64,000 nucleotides of DNA from Dehalococcoidia bacterium. Lineage in GTDB: Bacteria; Chloroflexota; Dehalococcoidia; Lucifugimonadales; Australimonadaceae. The notes beneath the pieces were generated by a model that saw nothing but the letters and a program-made list of their open reading frames with translations, searched no databases and was not told the origin of the DNA. Positions within the stretch are counted from its first letter, which is position 1; the number at the start of each line of letters is the position of its first letter. The position numbers and the translations under genes were made by a program. The stretch covers positions 248,001-312,000 of the forward strand of contig JAJEFD010000009.1 of NCBI GenBank assembly GCA_022820645.1. Reading direction: 5' to 3'. Positions 10,124 through 19,865 of this stretch are shown here, piece after piece.

Positions 10124-11725
10124 TTAGAGCGGCGAGGGGACGGGGCCGAAAGGCACCTCGATGAGGGTTGGGGCGTCGTCCGAGGCGATGGAGTTGCGGA
10201 GCGCTTCTTCCAGGGCGGCGGGCGTTTCGGCGCGGAGTCCGCGTGCGCCGTACGCCTCGGCGAGCTTCACGAAGTCCGGGTTGTGGAGCTGGGAGCCGAT
10301 GACGCGGCCATCGAAGCGGTCCTCCTGGTCGCGCATGACGTTGCCGAAGGCGTGGTCGTTGAAGACGACGCAGACGGCGTTGATGCCGTACTGGACGGCG
10401 GTGGCGAGCTCCTGCGAGTTGAAGAGGAAGCCGCCGTCGCCGGAGACGCAGACGACGGGCCTGTCCGGCTGCGCGGTCTTCGCGCCGAGCGCAGTGGGCC
10501 AGGCGAAGCCGAGGTTGCCGAAATAGGAGGAGTTGAGGTACGTGCCGGGCTGCTCGACCGGGTAGAAGAGCCTGCTGTAGTAGCCGAGCTGGGTCATGCC
10601 GGCGACGAAGATGCCGTCTGCCGGGATGGCGGCGCGGACGGCGTTCATGTAGGAGTCGAGCGGTTCGACGCGGAGCGGGTCGAAGCGCGCCGCGCGCAGC
10701 TTGTCCAGCAACTCGCGCTTGCTCTCGGCGGGAGGCATGGCGTCCGAAAGGGCGTCGGCGAGTTTCTCCAGCGAGCCCCTGGCGTCGCCGACTATGCCGA
10801 GCGTGTTGTTGGGGTAGTTGCGCCCGATCTCGTCGGGGTCGACGTCGATCTGCACGATCTGGGCGTCGTGGGTGAGCATCGCAGTGGCGAAGCGGGTGCC
10901 GACCGCGAGGAAGACGTCGTGGTGCCGGAGGTGGTTGCGGAAGTCGTCGGCGCGCGACTTCAGCGTGCCCATGCTGAGGTAGTGGGAGTCGGGTATCGCG
11001 CCCTTGCCCTCGTGGGTCGTCATCACCGGGGCCTGCAGGTGCTCGGCGACGCGCAGCAGCGCGTCGGACGCGCCGGAGGAGATGACGCCGCCGCCCGCCC
11101 AGACGATGGGGTTCTTCGCTTCCGCCAGCGCGCGCGCCGCCCGCTCGATGTCCGAGTCGGAGGCGGCGTCGCGGCGGTAGTCCCCGGGCTCCAGCAGGTC
11201 GATGTCCGCGACCTCCGAGAGCGTCTCCGGCGGTATCTCGATCTCGACCGGACGCGGGCGTCCGGTGCGGAGCTGCCGGAACGCTTCGTGGACGACGCCG
11301 GGCACGTCCGCGGCGTCGAGGACGCGGTAGGCCGCCTTGGTCACGGGGCGTATCGCGTCCATCTGGTCGTTGACCTCGTGGAGTATGCCCACGTCCTTGC
11401 CGATAAGGTCCTTCTGCACCTGCCCGGAGACGACGAGGATGGGCGAGGACGCCGCGTACGCGGTTCCGATGGCGGCTGACGCGTTGAGGAGGCCGGGGCC
11501 GGGAACGACCATCGCGGTGCCGGTGCCGCCTCCCGCGCGGGTGAAGCCGTCCGCCATGTAGGCGGTGGCCTGCTCGTGCCGGACGGTGATGAAGCGCATC
11601 CCGGGCTCGTCCAGGATGGGGTCGATCGCGTGGTACATCTGGACGCCGGGCAGGCCGAAGACGACCTCCGCGCCCTCGCGGCGCATGGAGCGTATGAGCG
11701 CTTGTCCGCCGGTCATCTCTGGCAT
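10124..11725 (-). CDS. thiamine-diphosphate-dependent enzyme, acetolactate-synthase/benzoylformate-decarboxylase-like
   Basis: This 533-residue enzyme has the three-domain TPP fold. The N-terminal domain carries the proton-relay Glu51 in RHEQATAYMADG, the middle domain a cofactor-type fold (IVWAGGGVISSGASDALL), and the C-terminal domain the ThDP/Mg motif starting GDGGFLFNSQELATA with its distal ND in VVFNDHAFG. It is close in size to acetolactate synthase large subunits, but no small subunit gene is adjacent, and clustering with an LLM oxidoreductase and a hydrolase argues for a catabolic 2-oxoacid decarboxylase, oxalyl-CoA-like or carboligase role. The start MPEMTGGQ is supported by GGAGCAACCCC upstream. 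Confidence 0.9.
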   Translation of the reverse strand: MPEMTGGQALIRSMRREGAEVVFGLPGVQMYHAIDPILDEPGMRFITVRHEQATAYMADGFTRAGGGTGTAMVVPGPGLLNASAAIGTAYAASSPILVVSGQVQKDLIGKDVGILHEVNDQMDAIRPVTKAAYRVLDAADVPGVVHEAFRQLRTGRPRPVEIEIPPETLSEVADIDLLEPGDYRRDAASDSDIERAARALAEAKNPIVWAGGGVISSGASDALLRVAEHLQAPVMTTHEGKGAIPDSHYLSMGTLKSRADDFRNHLRHHDVFLAVGTRFATAMLTHDAQIVQIDVDPDEIGRNYPNNTLGIVGDARGSLEKLADALSDAMPPAESKRELLDKLRAARFDPLRVEPLDSYMNAVRAAIPADGIFVAGMTQLGYYSRLFYPVEQPGTYLNSSYFGNLGFAWPTALGAKTAQPDRPVVCVSGDGGFLFNSQELATAVQYGINAVCVVFNDHAFGNVMRDQEDRFDGRVIGSQLHNPDFVKLAEAYGARGLRAETPAALEEALRNSIASDDAPTLIEVPFGPVPSPL

Positions 11726-11907
11726 GGGGTTGCTCCTGCGCCCGGACGCGCGTGGCCGCGCCTGCCGGGCGCGGCGGGGGCATTATAGCGCGCGGGCGGG
11801 GCAGGGGACTTAACTGGACAGTGCGCGGAAGTGGCGTACAATGCGCGCCGGTTTGTGAACAAGCTCGCATTCCCAGTACGGACATCTGGATGAAGGGAGT
11901 TGATTCT

Positions 11908-12693
11908 ATGGTTGGGGAAGTAGCTGTTTTCATCGATCTGGAGAATCTGCGCTACGGCCTGTTGAACCACTACGGTATGGAGCCGGACTTCCGGCAGATA
12001 GTGGACAAGGCGCAGAAGTACGGGCGGCCCACGATGATGCGGGCCTACGCCGATTTCAGCGAGCATCCGTCCGAGATAACACGGCAACTGTCCATGTGCG
12101 GTATCGAGGCGATCAACATCCCGGTGAAACGGTCGCTGGTAACGAAGGGCGGGCAGCAGATAGAGCGCGTCAAGAATGCGGCCGACATGGCCCTGTCGCT
12201 CGACATGATGGTGGAGGCGTTCGACGCGGACAACAGCGGGAAGGAGAAAGTCTTCCTGATGGTCTCCGGCGACGCGGACTACATGCGGCTGGTGACGCAG
12301 GTGAAGAACCGCTTCGGCCAGCGCGTCATCATCTGCAGCGTGCCGGAGAGCGTGAGCAACGATCTGATAGCGGCGGCGGGCAACGAGACGGACTATTACG
12401 AGACGCCGGAAGTGGAGAGCGTCGACCCGGACGAGTTGAAGGCGGCCATCGTGGCGATGGTGCAGCGCGGGCCCGCGCCTCTGCATTACTGGAGCCTGCG
12501 CATCATCGACTCCTGGTGCCAGGACCCCCGGCAGGCCATCCCCGGGACGGCGAAAGAGAAGCGCGACGCCATCGGCGAGTTGTGCGACGAGGGCGTGCTG
12601 TACCGGCAGCCCTTCCACGACGAGCGCTCGGGCCGGCAGGTGTCGGAGGCGCTGCTGGACGAGGAACGCGCGATGGAGCTGGGCTACCTGTAG
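11908..12693 (+). CDS. NYN (PIN-like) domain protein, LabA/DUF88 family
   Basis: This 261-residue protein begins MVGEVAVFIDLENLRYGL. The conserved acidic residues of a NYN nuclease fold are visible: D in FIDLEN, D in NAADMALSLDMM and D in MVSGDADYMRLV. The C-terminal 80 residues form a winged-helix-like domain (DELKAAIVAMVQRGPAPLHY) resembling LOTUS/OST-HTH modules. The family is predicted to cleave RNA. I chose the start just upstream of VGEVAVF with GAAGGGAG before it; an alternative ATG lies 18 bases upstream. It is divergent from the TPP-enzyme operon. Confidence 0.88.
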   Translation: MVGEVAVFIDLENLRYGLLNHYGMEPDFRQIVDKAQKYGRPTMMRAYADFSEHPSEITRQLSMCGIEAINIPVKRSLVTKGGQQIERVKNAADMALSLDMMVEAFDADNSGKEKVFLMVSGDADYMRLVTQVKNRFGQRVIICSVPESVSNDLIAAAGNETDYYETPEVESVDPDELKAAIVAMVQRGPAPLHYWSLRIIDSWCQDPRQAIPGTAKEKRDAIGELCDEGVLYRQPFHDERSGRQVSEALLDEERAMELGYL

Positions 12694-12715
12694 ATTCTGG
12701 ACGAAGGAGCACGCC

Positions 12716-13276
12716 ATGGCGCGATTTCCACGGATCACGACCCGCGAACAAGTGTCCCCCGAGCACCAGCAGCACTACGACTACATAGCGGGAAGCCGCG
12801 GGCACGTGGTCGGGCCGTTCACGGTGCTGCTGAACAGTCCCGACGTCGCCCAGCGCATCGCGCACGTGGGAACGTACATCCGCTTCGAGAACACGCTCCC
12901 GGGCCCGCTGCGCGAACTGGCGATCCTCACGGTCGCGCGCGAGTGGGACTGCCAGTTCGAATGGACCGCCCACCAGCCGATAGGAGAGAGCGAAGGGTTG
13001 AGCGCCGGGACGATCGCGGCGGTCCGCGACCGCACCGCACCGGACGGGCTCTCCGGCGACGAGGAGCTGGTGTTCCGGTACGTCAGCTCGCTCCTGGAGA
13101 AGGGGCGTGTGCCCGACGACGTGTTCCGGCAGGCGCAGGAGCGGTTCGGGACGCGGACGGTCACGGACCTGACGGCGACGGCGGGCTACTACTCGATGCT
13201 CGCGTGCGTGCTGAACGCGGGTGCGGTTGTCCCGGATGAAGGGACACCCCGCCTGCTCCCGGACGCTGAGTACTAG
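12716..13276 (+). CDS. carboxymuconolactone decarboxylase family protein
   Basis: This 186-residue all-helical protein resembles CMD-family proteins. The segment LRELAILTVAREWDCQFEW followed by TAHQP places a Cys and a His around the usual active-site helix, although the AhpD-type CxxC is absent. Members act as decarboxylases or peroxide-linked enzymes, and this subgroup is uncharacterised. AAGGAG lies upstream of the ATG, 22 bases after the NYN gene, so the two may be co-transcribed. Confidence 0.85.
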   Translation: MARFPRITTREQVSPEHQQHYDYIAGSRGHVVGPFTVLLNSPDVAQRIAHVGTYIRFENTLPGPLRELAILTVAREWDCQFEWTAHQPIGESEGLSAGTIAAVRDRTAPDGLSGDEELVFRYVSSLLEKGRVPDDVFRQAQERFGTRTVTDLTATAGYYSMLACVLNAGAVVPDEGTPRLLPDAEY

Positions 13277-13422
13277 GGGAGCGCTTCTGCTCGCGCGGAC
13301 CCCGCATGAATCCGCAGGCAAGCATTCTGCGTACTAGTGTGAGAGGATTCCGCCTGCGCGCCGCGTAACGCTCTATCGTTGACGCGCCCAGGCGCCTTCC
13401 ATCCCGGCGTAAGAGGCTGAGC

Positions 13423-15234
13423 ATGCGTTTCTTGTCCGCAAAGGCGGGCCCGTTCTACGTCTGGCAGGTCCCGATACTGATCGCTGTTCTCGTCGGCGCC
13501 GGGCTCGCCGCCTACTACTACGCGCCTGAACGTTCGACCGCCCCGGCCGGGGGGCTCGCCGAGGGCGAACAGCTGGTGCCGGTGCAGCGCGGGACACTGA
13601 CCGACGCCATCGCCACGAGCGGAACGGTGGTGTTCCCGATGCGCGAGGAGGCCTCGTTCGCGGTCGCGGGCGAGGTGGGCGAGGTGCTGGTGAACGTGGG
13701 GAGCGTCGTGCGCGAGGGCGACGTGCTCGCGCGGCTGGACGCGGCGACGATGGCCTCGCTGGAGCGTGACGTTGCAAAGGCGGAGGTGGACCTGCGCGAC
13801 GCTCAGGAGGCGCTGGCCGACGCGCTCGGCCTGCCGGACGCGTCCGAGATCGCGGCGGCAAGCGATGCGGTAACGCTCAGCCGCCGGGCGTTGGAGAACG
13901 CGCAGGCCGACCTCGAACTCACGATGAAGAACACGGCCAGGGACGAGCAGGACGCGCGCGACGCGATACAGGACGCGATGGACGCGGTAGAGGACGCGCT
14001 CGACGTGGCGGCCGAGTACGCGGAGGAGTACGCGGACACGTTCGTGCAGTGGCTGGGCGTTCCGGCGTCGAGCGTGAACACGCAGCACGAGCCCTCGGAA
14101 GTGCTCGACGGATGGCAGTTGGACCTCGACGCGCTGTTCGACGACCGGCAGGTGCTGAACCACGATCTGTCCTGGATGGACCCGCCCGACGACGACCCCG
14201 CGACGCTGTGGGACGAGCTGGTCGTCTTCTCGTGGAGGACGCTGTACGTCGGCAGGCTGGCGGGAACGTGTCCGGACGGCCCGCCGTACGAGGGACGGTG
14301 CACGGAGCACGAGATGGAGGATGCGTGGACGGCGCTGGAAGACGCCCGTGCCGTGGTCGAGGACAAGCGTGCGTTGGTGGACGACGCGCGTGCGGCGCTG
14401 GAGAACACGCAGGCGAAGACGGCGCGGGACGTGCTGTCGGCCGAGGAGGCGGTGGAGAAGGCGGAGAACGCGCTGGTTGCCGACGAGGACGCGGCGGCGG
14501 AGCTGACCGTCGAGACCGAGTCGCTGGACGTGGCGTTGCTGCAGTCCGAGATAACGGTAGCGGAGCACGCGCTCGCCGACGCGCTGGAGGCTGTGGAGAA
14601 CGCGGCGCTCACAGCCCCGGTATCCGGCATCGTTGAGGACGTTTCGATGGAGGCGGGCGACCGCCTGGGCGAGCAGGGCGGTCAGCAGACGCCGTCGATC
14701 ACCATCCTGGACCCGTCCGTGGTGGAGGTCGACGGCTCCGTGGACGAGATAGACGTGCTGGCGGTGTCGGTGGGGATGCCCGTGGCGGTGAGCCTGAGCG
14801 CGCTGGACGGGCAGACGTTGACGGGTGAGATCGTCGAGATCGGCGCGGCGTCGTCCGGGCAGACGGGGGTGGTGACGTTCCCCGTGACGGTACGGCTGGA
14901 CGTTCCGGCGGGGCTGACGCTGCGCGACGGGCTGAGCGCGGTCTCGGAGATCGTGCTGGCCCGGTACCCCGACGAACTGCTGATACCGACGTCGTCGGTG
15001 AGCGGCAGCATCATCGCGCCGGTCGTACGCGTGTCGGTCGACGGCGTCGTCGAGGAGCGGCGGGTCACGCTCGGCCCGAGCGATGACTTCTGGGTGGTGG
15101 TGCTCGATGGGCTGTCGGAGGGCGAGCAGGTGGTGATGCCGGAGCCCGCGGCGGCGACGCAGGGCGGCGGCGGGGCGTTCGGGGCCGTTTTCGGCGGCGG
15201 GGCGAGACGCTTGCGCGGCGGCGGTGGCGGGTAG
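13423..15234 (+). CDS. MacA/HlyD-like periplasmic adaptor with long coiled coil
   Basis: This 603-residue protein has an N-terminal membrane anchor (residues about 12-32). It has a lipoyl/barrel-sandwich half (ATSGTVVFPMREEASFAVAG), a very long helical hairpin rich in Glu, Ala and Asp (about 105-410), the second lipoyl half (LTAPVSGIVEDVSMEAGDRL) and beta-barrel domains to the C-terminus. The hairpin is interrupted at about residues 205-300 by a non-coiled block containing two Cys. It is the membrane-fusion partner of the ABC ATPase and permease that follow. The Gly-rich tail is unusual. The organism may lack an outer membrane, in which case it acts as an extracytoplasmic adaptor. Confidence 0.9.
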   Translation: MRFLSAKAGPFYVWQVPILIAVLVGAGLAAYYYAPERSTAPAGGLAEGEQLVPVQRGTLTDAIATSGTVVFPMREEASFAVAGEVGEVLVNVGSVVREGDVLARLDAATMASLERDVAKAEVDLRDAQEALADALGLPDASEIAAASDAVTLSRRALENAQADLELTMKNTARDEQDARDAIQDAMDAVEDALDVAAEYAEEYADTFVQWLGVPASSVNTQHEPSEVLDGWQLDLDALFDDRQVLNHDLSWMDPPDDDPATLWDELVVFSWRTLYVGRLAGTCPDGPPYEGRCTEHEMEDAWTALEDARAVVEDKRALVDDARAALENTQAKTARDVLSAEEAVEKAENALVADEDAAAELTVETESLDVALLQSEITVAEHALADALEAVENAALTAPVSGIVEDVSMEAGDRLGEQGGQQTPSITILDPSVVEVDGSVDEIDVLAVSVGMPVAVSLSALDGQTLTGEIVEIGAASSGQTGVVTFPVTVRLDVPAGLTLRDGLSAVSEIVLARYPDELLIPTSSVSGSIIAPVVRVSVDGVVEERRVTLGPSDDFWVVVLDGLSEGEQVVMPEPAAATQGGGGAFGAVFGGGARRLRGGGGG

Positions 15235-15236
15235 CC

Positions 15237-15959
15237 ATGACCGCCGTTATAGAGGTGACCGACCTGCGGAAGACGTACCGCCTGGGCCCGCTGGCTGTTC
15301 CGGTGCTCAACGGCGTGAGCCTCGCCGTGGAGCGCGGAGAGATGGTCTCCATCATGGGGCCGTCCGGCTCCGGCAAGTCCACGCTGATGAACATCATCGG
15401 CTGCCTCGATGCGCCAACCTCCGGCAGCTATCTGCTGGAGGGCGAGGAGGTGAGCCGCTGGGGCGACGCCCGGCTGGCGGCGGCCCGCAACCGGAAGATC
15501 GGTTTCGTGTTCCAGACCTACAACCTGCTGCCCCGCCTCTCCGCGCTGGCCAACGTGGAGTTGGCGCTGCAGTACGGCGACCGGCGGAACGCGCGCGCCC
15601 GTTCGCTGCAGGCGCTGGAATCGGTAGGGCTGGGGCATCGCTACAAGCACCGTCCGCTGGAGCTCTCCGGCGGCGAGCAGCAGCGGGTCGCGATAGCGCG
15701 GGCGCTGGTGAAGGACCCCGCGATCATGCTCGCGGACGAGCCGACGGGCGCGCTCGACACCCGCTCCAGCGCCGAGATCATGGCCATCCTGCAGCGGCTG
15801 AACCGTGACCAGGGGCTGACGGTCGCGCTGGTGACGCACGAGGCCGACGTGGCGCGCCACACGCGGCGCATCGTCTCGCTGTGCGACGGGCTGATCGTGG
15901 GCGACGAGCCGGTTGCGGAGCCGTTGCGTGCGGAGACAGCGGAGGAGGCGCCCGCATGA
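15237..15959 (+). CDS. MacB/LolD-type ABC transporter ATP-binding protein
   Basis: This 240-residue ATPase has Walker [10 protein letters not shown] at 41-49, the Q-loop [10 protein letters not shown], signature [15 protein letters not shown], Walker [13 protein letters not shown] and switch His in [10 protein letters not shown]. It starts two bases after the adaptor stop and its own stop overlaps the permease start (ATGA), so translation is coupled. It powers the MacB-like permease; cargo could be a peptide, lipid or drug. Confidence 0.95.
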   Translation: MTAVIEVTDLRKTYRLGPLAVPVLNGVSLAVERGEMVSIMGPSGSGKSTLMNIIGCLDAPTSGSYLLEGEEVSRWGDARLAAARNRKIGFVFQTYNLLPRLSALANVELALQYGDRRNARARSLQALESVGLGHRYKHRPLELSGGEQQRVAIARALVKDPAIMLADEPTGALDTRSSAEIMAILQRLNRDQGLTVALVTHEADVARHTRRIVSLCDGLIVGDEPVAEPLRAETAEEAPA

Positions 15960-17158
15960 CGCCGCTCGCGCTCATCGGCACGGCATGGTCGTCCATCGGC
16001 GGGAACCGCCTGCGGACGGGCCTGACGCTGCTCGGCATCATCATCGGCGTGGCGGCGGTTATCGCGCTCATGTCCATCGGTCGCGGCGCGCAGGAAGACA
16101 TCACCAACCGCATCGAATCGCTCGGCTCGAACCTGCTCTACGTGCGTCCGCTGGACGGCGACCTGACGCTCGACGACGCGCTGGCGCTGGTGGACCCCGT
16201 GTTCGCGCCTTCCGTCGTGAGCGTCGCGCCGGAGGTGTCCGTGAGCGGTTCGGTGACGTACCGGTCGACCGACACGTTCACGCAGGTGGCAGGGGTCACG
16301 CCGGAGTTCGCGGACGTGCGGAACTTCGAGGTTGCGTCGGGCGAGTTCATCTCACCGGCGCACGTGCTGAACCGGAAGAACGTGGCGGTGCTCGGTTCGC
16401 AGACCGCCGAGGACCTGTTCGGGGAGCGCGACCCGGTAGGCGTGGACATCGCCATCTCCGGCATCCGCTTCACGGTCATCGGGGTGCTGGAGAGCAAGGG
16501 GGCCACCGCATTCGGGAATGAGGACAACCGCGTGCTCGTCCCGCTGACGACGGCGTTCTTCCGGTTGAGCGGCCAGCGCACCGCGGCGGGCGACCTCACG
16601 ATCGACCTCATCAACGTGCAGGCGGACGGCGAACGGATCGAGGAGGCGCAGCAGGAGGCGGCGACGGTGCTCCGCCTCCGCCACGAGATCACGGACACCG
16701 ACGACTTCCGGGTCGACACGCAGCAATCGGTCATCGACGCGCTGAGCGAAACGACGGGGACGCTGACCGTGTTCCTGGGCGCGGTCGCGGGCATCTCGCT
16801 CGTCGTCGGGGGCATCGGCATCATGAACATCATGCTGGTGTCGGTGACGGAGCGTACGCGGGAGATAGGCATCCGGAAGGCGCTGGGCGCGAAGCGGCAG
16901 GACATCCTCGCCCAGTTCGTGACGGAAGCGGTGCTGCTGAGCATAGGCGGCGGTCTGCTGGGCGTCGGCGCAGGCGTCGTGGCCTCCCGGATACTGGACG
17001 GGTTTACGCTCGCGGGCTCGGAGCTGATGACGGTGTTCAGCGGCGACATCGCGGCGCTGGCGCTGGCAGTGTCGGCGGCGATCGGGCTCTTCTTCGGCAT
17101 CTACCCGGCGGCGCGGGCCGCCCAGCTGCACCCCATAGAGGCGCTGCGGCATGAGTAA
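15956..17158 (+). CDS. MacB-like ABC transporter permease (FtsX/MacB_PCD)
   Basis: This 400-residue permease has the MacB topology: an N-terminal membrane helix ([21 protein letters not shown]), a large extracytoplasmic MacB-PCD domain (about residues 45-270), and three C-terminal helices including the family signature [20 protein letters not shown] and the [13 protein letters not shown] loop. The start ATG overlaps the ATPase stop codon. With the adaptor and ATPase it makes a tripartite-like exporter. Confidence 0.95.
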   Translation: MTPLALIGTAWSSIGGNRLRTGLTLLGIIIGVAAVIALMSIGRGAQEDITNRIESLGSNLLYVRPLDGDLTLDDALALVDPVFAPSVVSVAPEVSVSGSVTYRSTDTFTQVAGVTPEFADVRNFEVASGEFISPAHVLNRKNVAVLGSQTAEDLFGERDPVGVDIAISGIRFTVIGVLESKGATAFGNEDNRVLVPLTTAFFRLSGQRTAAGDLTIDLINVQADGERIEEAQQEAATVLRLRHEITDTDDFRVDTQQSVIDALSETTGTLTVFLGAVAGISLVVGGIGIMNIMLVSVTERTREIGIRKALGAKRQDILAQFVTEAVLLSIGGGLLGVGAGVVASRILDGFTLAGSELMTVFSGDIAALALAVSAAIGLFFGIYPAARAAQLHPIEALRHE

Positions 17159-17173
17159 CGGAGGTTCACGCTG

Positions 17174-18166
17174 ATGGGTGCGAGAGGGTTCATCCTGGCG
17201 CTGCTGCTGTTCGCCCTCGTCGGAGCGGGCGCGGGCTACGGCGCGGCGCAACTCGTCCCGATGGAGGAGGAAGAGCAGGCGCCCGAGACGGCGGACCTCG
17301 TCGCGCCGGGCGCCGGCGGCGCGGATGCGGCTGCAGGGGCCGGCGCGGGGACCGGGCGCGCCCGGCAGACCGGCGGGCAGCCCTCGGTGGACGACGTCAT
17401 GGCGGCGATGCCGGAGGAGATGCGGCGGGAGCTGGAGAACAACCCCGAAGCCGCGGCGATGGCGCGCGCCCAGATACAGATGGCCATCGATTCCGGCATG
17501 ATCCCGCCGGAGGCCCTGGAGGGGCTGGCAGGTGGAGGCGCAGTGGACGACGCACCCGGCGCGGTAATCGAGGAGGGAGCGCGGAACGCCGAACCCCTGG
17601 CCGGTACGGTGGTGTCGTTCGAAGGAGGGACGCTCCGCTTGGAGACGCCGGACGGCGAGGCTGCGATCGCCGTGCCGGACGACGCGCCGGTGAACGTGAC
17701 GAAGGCAGTGAGCGACGCGGGGGCTTACCTCGTGGAGGGAGCGGAGGTGTCGGTGATCGCGCGTCCGGACGACGCGGGCGGACTGGCGGCCGCGGCGGTC
17801 ATCGTGGGCGGTGCAGGGCAGGGCGCGGGCGGTGGTCGCGGTTTCGGTGGGCTCGCGGCTGTGGTCATGGGAACGGTCGCGTCGTTCGCGGACGGCGTGC
17901 TCACGCTGGAGACGGCGGACGGCCCTGCGGAGTTCGCGCTGGCGGACGAGACGCCGGTGCGTATCACGACGACGGCGGCTGAAGCCGCTGCTGAATTAAC
18001 GGCAGGCGTGGACGTGACGACGTTCGTGCAGCGCGAGGCGGACGGCAGCTTGTCCGCGGCAAGCGTGAGCGTTGGCGGAGGTGGGCGCGGCCTGTTCGGC
18101 GGCGGGCAGGGCGGTGGTCGTCAACGCGGCGCCGGCGGCCAGGGTGACGGAGAGTCCAGTGGCTGA
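17174..18166 (+). CDS. exported protein with two DUF5666-like beta repeats
   Basis: This 330-residue protein starts with a signal or anchor segment (FILALLLFALVGAGAGYGAA) and an acidic/Gly-Ala-rich stretch. Two related modules follow at about 140-215 and 230-305, each beginning GTV-x-SF or GTVASF and containing G(T/V)L-L-E-T-x-DG, the wording of DUF5666-type beta domains. Gly-rich linkers flank them. It follows the permease by 15 bases with a GGAGG, so it is probably the fourth gene of the exporter operon and may be its surface partner. No enzymatic motif is seen. Confidence 0.8.
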   Translation: MGARGFILALLLFALVGAGAGYGAAQLVPMEEEEQAPETADLVAPGAGGADAAAGAGAGTGRARQTGGQPSVDDVMAAMPEEMRRELENNPEAAAMARAQIQMAIDSGMIPPEALEGLAGGGAVDDAPGAVIEEGARNAEPLAGTVVSFEGGTLRLETPDGEAAIAVPDDAPVNVTKAVSDAGAYLVEGAEVSVIARPDDAGGLAAAAVIVGGAGQGAGGGRGFGGLAAVVMGTVASFADGVLTLETADGPAEFALADETPVRITTTAAEAAAELTAGVDVTTFVQREADGSLSAASVSVGGGGRGLFGGGQGGGRQRGAGGQGDGESSG

Positions 18167-18797
18167 GACTCCGGACAGCGCCGGTGGGGTGAGCGTTCTG
18201 CGGAACGCCGTCGAGGGCGCGGGGTGGACGTTCGTTTACGCACCGGGCGCCGGCTCGAACCTGCGCGACCCGTTCGGCCAACGGCTCGCTGAGCGGCTGC
18301 CGGAGGCGGGGATATCGCTCGTGCGCTTCCAGTTCCCGTACCAGGAGGCGGGTAGCCGGAGGCCCGACGGCCCTGCAACGCTCCTCGCGACGTGGCGCGC
18401 CGTGCTGGAATCATCGCGCTCGGACGGGACGCGCATCGCCATCGGCGGGAGGTCGTTGGGCGGGCGCTTCGCGTCGATGCTGGCCTCGGAGGATGGAGGG
18501 GTGGACGCGCTCGGTCTGTTCGCGTACCCGGTGCACCCGCCGGGCAGGCCGGAGCGGCTGCGCACCGCGCACCTGCCGGCCATCGCGTGCCCGGCGCTCT
18601 TCTGCTCCGGCACGCGCGACTCCTATGCCACGCCGGACGAGTTGGCGGCAGCCGCCGCGCTCGTGCCGGACGCGCGCGTCCACCTGCTCGACGGCGCGGA
18701 CCACGGCTTCGCGACGCTCAAGTCGAGCGGTCGCTCGCGGGAAGACGTGTGGGCGGAAGCGGCGGGCGTGCTGGTGGGGTGGTTGGGTGGGTTGTAG
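18159..18797 (+). CDS. alpha/beta hydrolase of the KANL3/Tex30-like (dienelactone hydrolase) group
   Basis: This protein of about 212 residues has FVYAPGAGSNLRDPF near the N-terminus, nucleophile S in IGGRSLGGR, acid D in CSGTRDSYA and His in GADHGF. These are the marks of the small alpha/beta hydrolases grouped with Tex30. I chose the GTG at 18159 because it overlaps the end of the upstream gene by eight bases and gives VAETPDSAGG; an ATG further upstream would overlap heavily. The TAG stop is the first three bases of an adjoining repeat D. Confidence 0.82.
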   Translation: MAETPDSAGGVSVLRNAVEGAGWTFVYAPGAGSNLRDPFGQRLAERLPEAGISLVRFQFPYQEAGSRRPDGPATLLATWRAVLESSRSDGTRIAIGGRSLGGRFASMLASEDGGVDALGLFAYPVHPPGRPERLRTAHLPAIACPALFCSGTRDSYATPDELAAAAALVPDARVHLLDGADHGFATLKSSGRSREDVWAEAAGVLVGWLGGL

Positions 18798-18873
18798 GGG
18801 CGGTTCACCAACCGCCCCCTACCCAGCCGGTTCACCCTCACCCTAACCCTCTCCCCTCAAGGGAGAGGGGATT
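18795..18873. repeat. repeats D and A, adjoining both convergent stop codons
   Basis: Repeat D (TAGGGGCGGTTCACC then AACCGCCCC) provides the TAG stop of the plus-strand hydrolase. A full repeat A follows (CACCCTCACCCTAACCC, then CTCTCCCCTCAAGGGAGAGG) and ends directly before the stop codon of the minus-strand ligase. Confidence 0.85.
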
Positions 18874-18874
18874 G

Positions 18875-19861
18875 CTAGGACGCGAGCGAGAGCGCGTCGC
18901 AGTCGCGGGGGTTGATGTCCGGGCGGAGGGAGTTGAAGACGAGGAAGCGGAGCGTGCCGTCCGGTGAGCGCTCGCCGTACTCGACCTCGACCGCGAGGGA
19001 CGGCTCGCACCAGTGGGAGAAGAGGCTGACGCGGGGCTCGCGTACGAAGGGGCACTGGTCGGTGTGCCGCTGGGAGAGCATCCGGTGGAGGAGGCGCTGG
19101 TCGCCCCGCGTCGTGCCCGCGCCCGCCGCGCCGGTGAACCGGAGCAGCCCGTCCTCGAAGACCCCGAGCAGGAGCGAGTCGAAGGGCTGCGTGCTGCCGC
19201 CGAACGTGTAGCCGCCGACGACGAGGTTCATGGAGCGGGAGTGCTTGGTGGAGAGCCAGTGACGCGAGCGCTTGCCGGGCTCGTAGAAGCTGTGCTTGTC
19301 CTTGGCGACGATGCCGTGCAGGCCGAGCTCCCGCGCGGCGGCGTACATCGCAACGCCTTCGCCCTCCTCGAAGTGGCAGACGTGGACGGTGGCGTTGGGC
19401 CGCAGCGCGTCGTGGAGGCGGGCCTTGCGCTCGTAGAGCGGGCGGTCCAGGAGCGGCTCCCCGTCCAGGTGGAGGATGTCGAACACCTCGTAGTTGACGG
19501 GCGTGCGGCGCGGCGCGTCCGCTCCGGCGAGCCAGCGCTCGACCACGGCGTAGCGCTCCGGGATGCCCTCCTCGCTGAGCGCGACGAGTTCGCCGTCGAG
19601 CACGGCGCTCGCGCCGCCGACGGCGTTCCGCAGGGCGTCGGCGACCTCCGGGAACGCGGCGGTGATGTCGGCCCCGCCCCGGGTGTGCATGCGCACCTCG
19701 CCGCCGCTGACCATGGAGATGGCGCGGATGCCCTCCCACTTGATCTCGTAGAGGCGGTCGGGCGCGTCGGTCGGCTCGGGGGAAGGGGTGGGGATCATGG
19801 GCTCGACCGGACCGAAGGCGAGTGCAGCGCGTTCGGGGCCGGTCTGCGAGGTTGTCGTCAT
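18875..19861 (-). CDS. ATP-dependent DNA ligase (LigD ligase-domain type), variant active site
   Basis: This 328-residue stand-alone ligase has the nucleotidyltransferase core and OB-fold of bacterial NHEJ-type ligases. The adenylated lysine K41 lies in YEIKWEGIRA; the usual motif is K-x-D-G, so the Asp is replaced by Glu. Motif III is NYEVFDILHLDG, motif IV LHGIVAKD, and motif V reads SRHWLSTKHSR where K-x-K is usual. The gene starts four bases after ku and is probably translated with it. It is likely to seal breaks with Ku, though the two motif changes leave activity uncertain. Confidence 0.88.
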   Translation of the reverse strand: MTTTSQTGPERAALAFGPVEPMIPTPSPEPTDAPDRLYEIKWEGIRAISMVSGGEVRMHTRGGADITAAFPEVADALRNAVGGASAVLDGELVALSEEGIPERYAVVERWLAGADAPRRTPVNYEVFDILHLDGEPLLDRPLYERKARLHDALRPNATVHVCHFEEGEGVAMYAAARELGLHGIVAKDKHSFYEPGKRSRHWLSTKHSRSMNLVVGGYTFGGSTQPFDSLLLGVFEDGLLRFTGAAGAGTTRGDQRLLHRMLSQRHTDQCPFVREPRVSLFSHWCEPSLAVEVEYGERSPDGTLRFLVFNSLRPDINPRDCDALSLAS

Positions 19862-19865
19862 GGGA

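Noticed and set aside
11726..11933. Upstream extension of the NYN gene start and a long minus-strand extension of the hydrolase frame
   Set aside because: The upstream codons are Gly/Arg-rich and cover the divergent promoter region; a ribosome binding site supports the ATG at 11908.
13277..13422. Possible terminator between the CMD-family gene and the MacA-like gene
   Set aside because: GCATGAATCCGCAGGC and GGATTCCGCCTGCG pair only partly, and no T-run follows.
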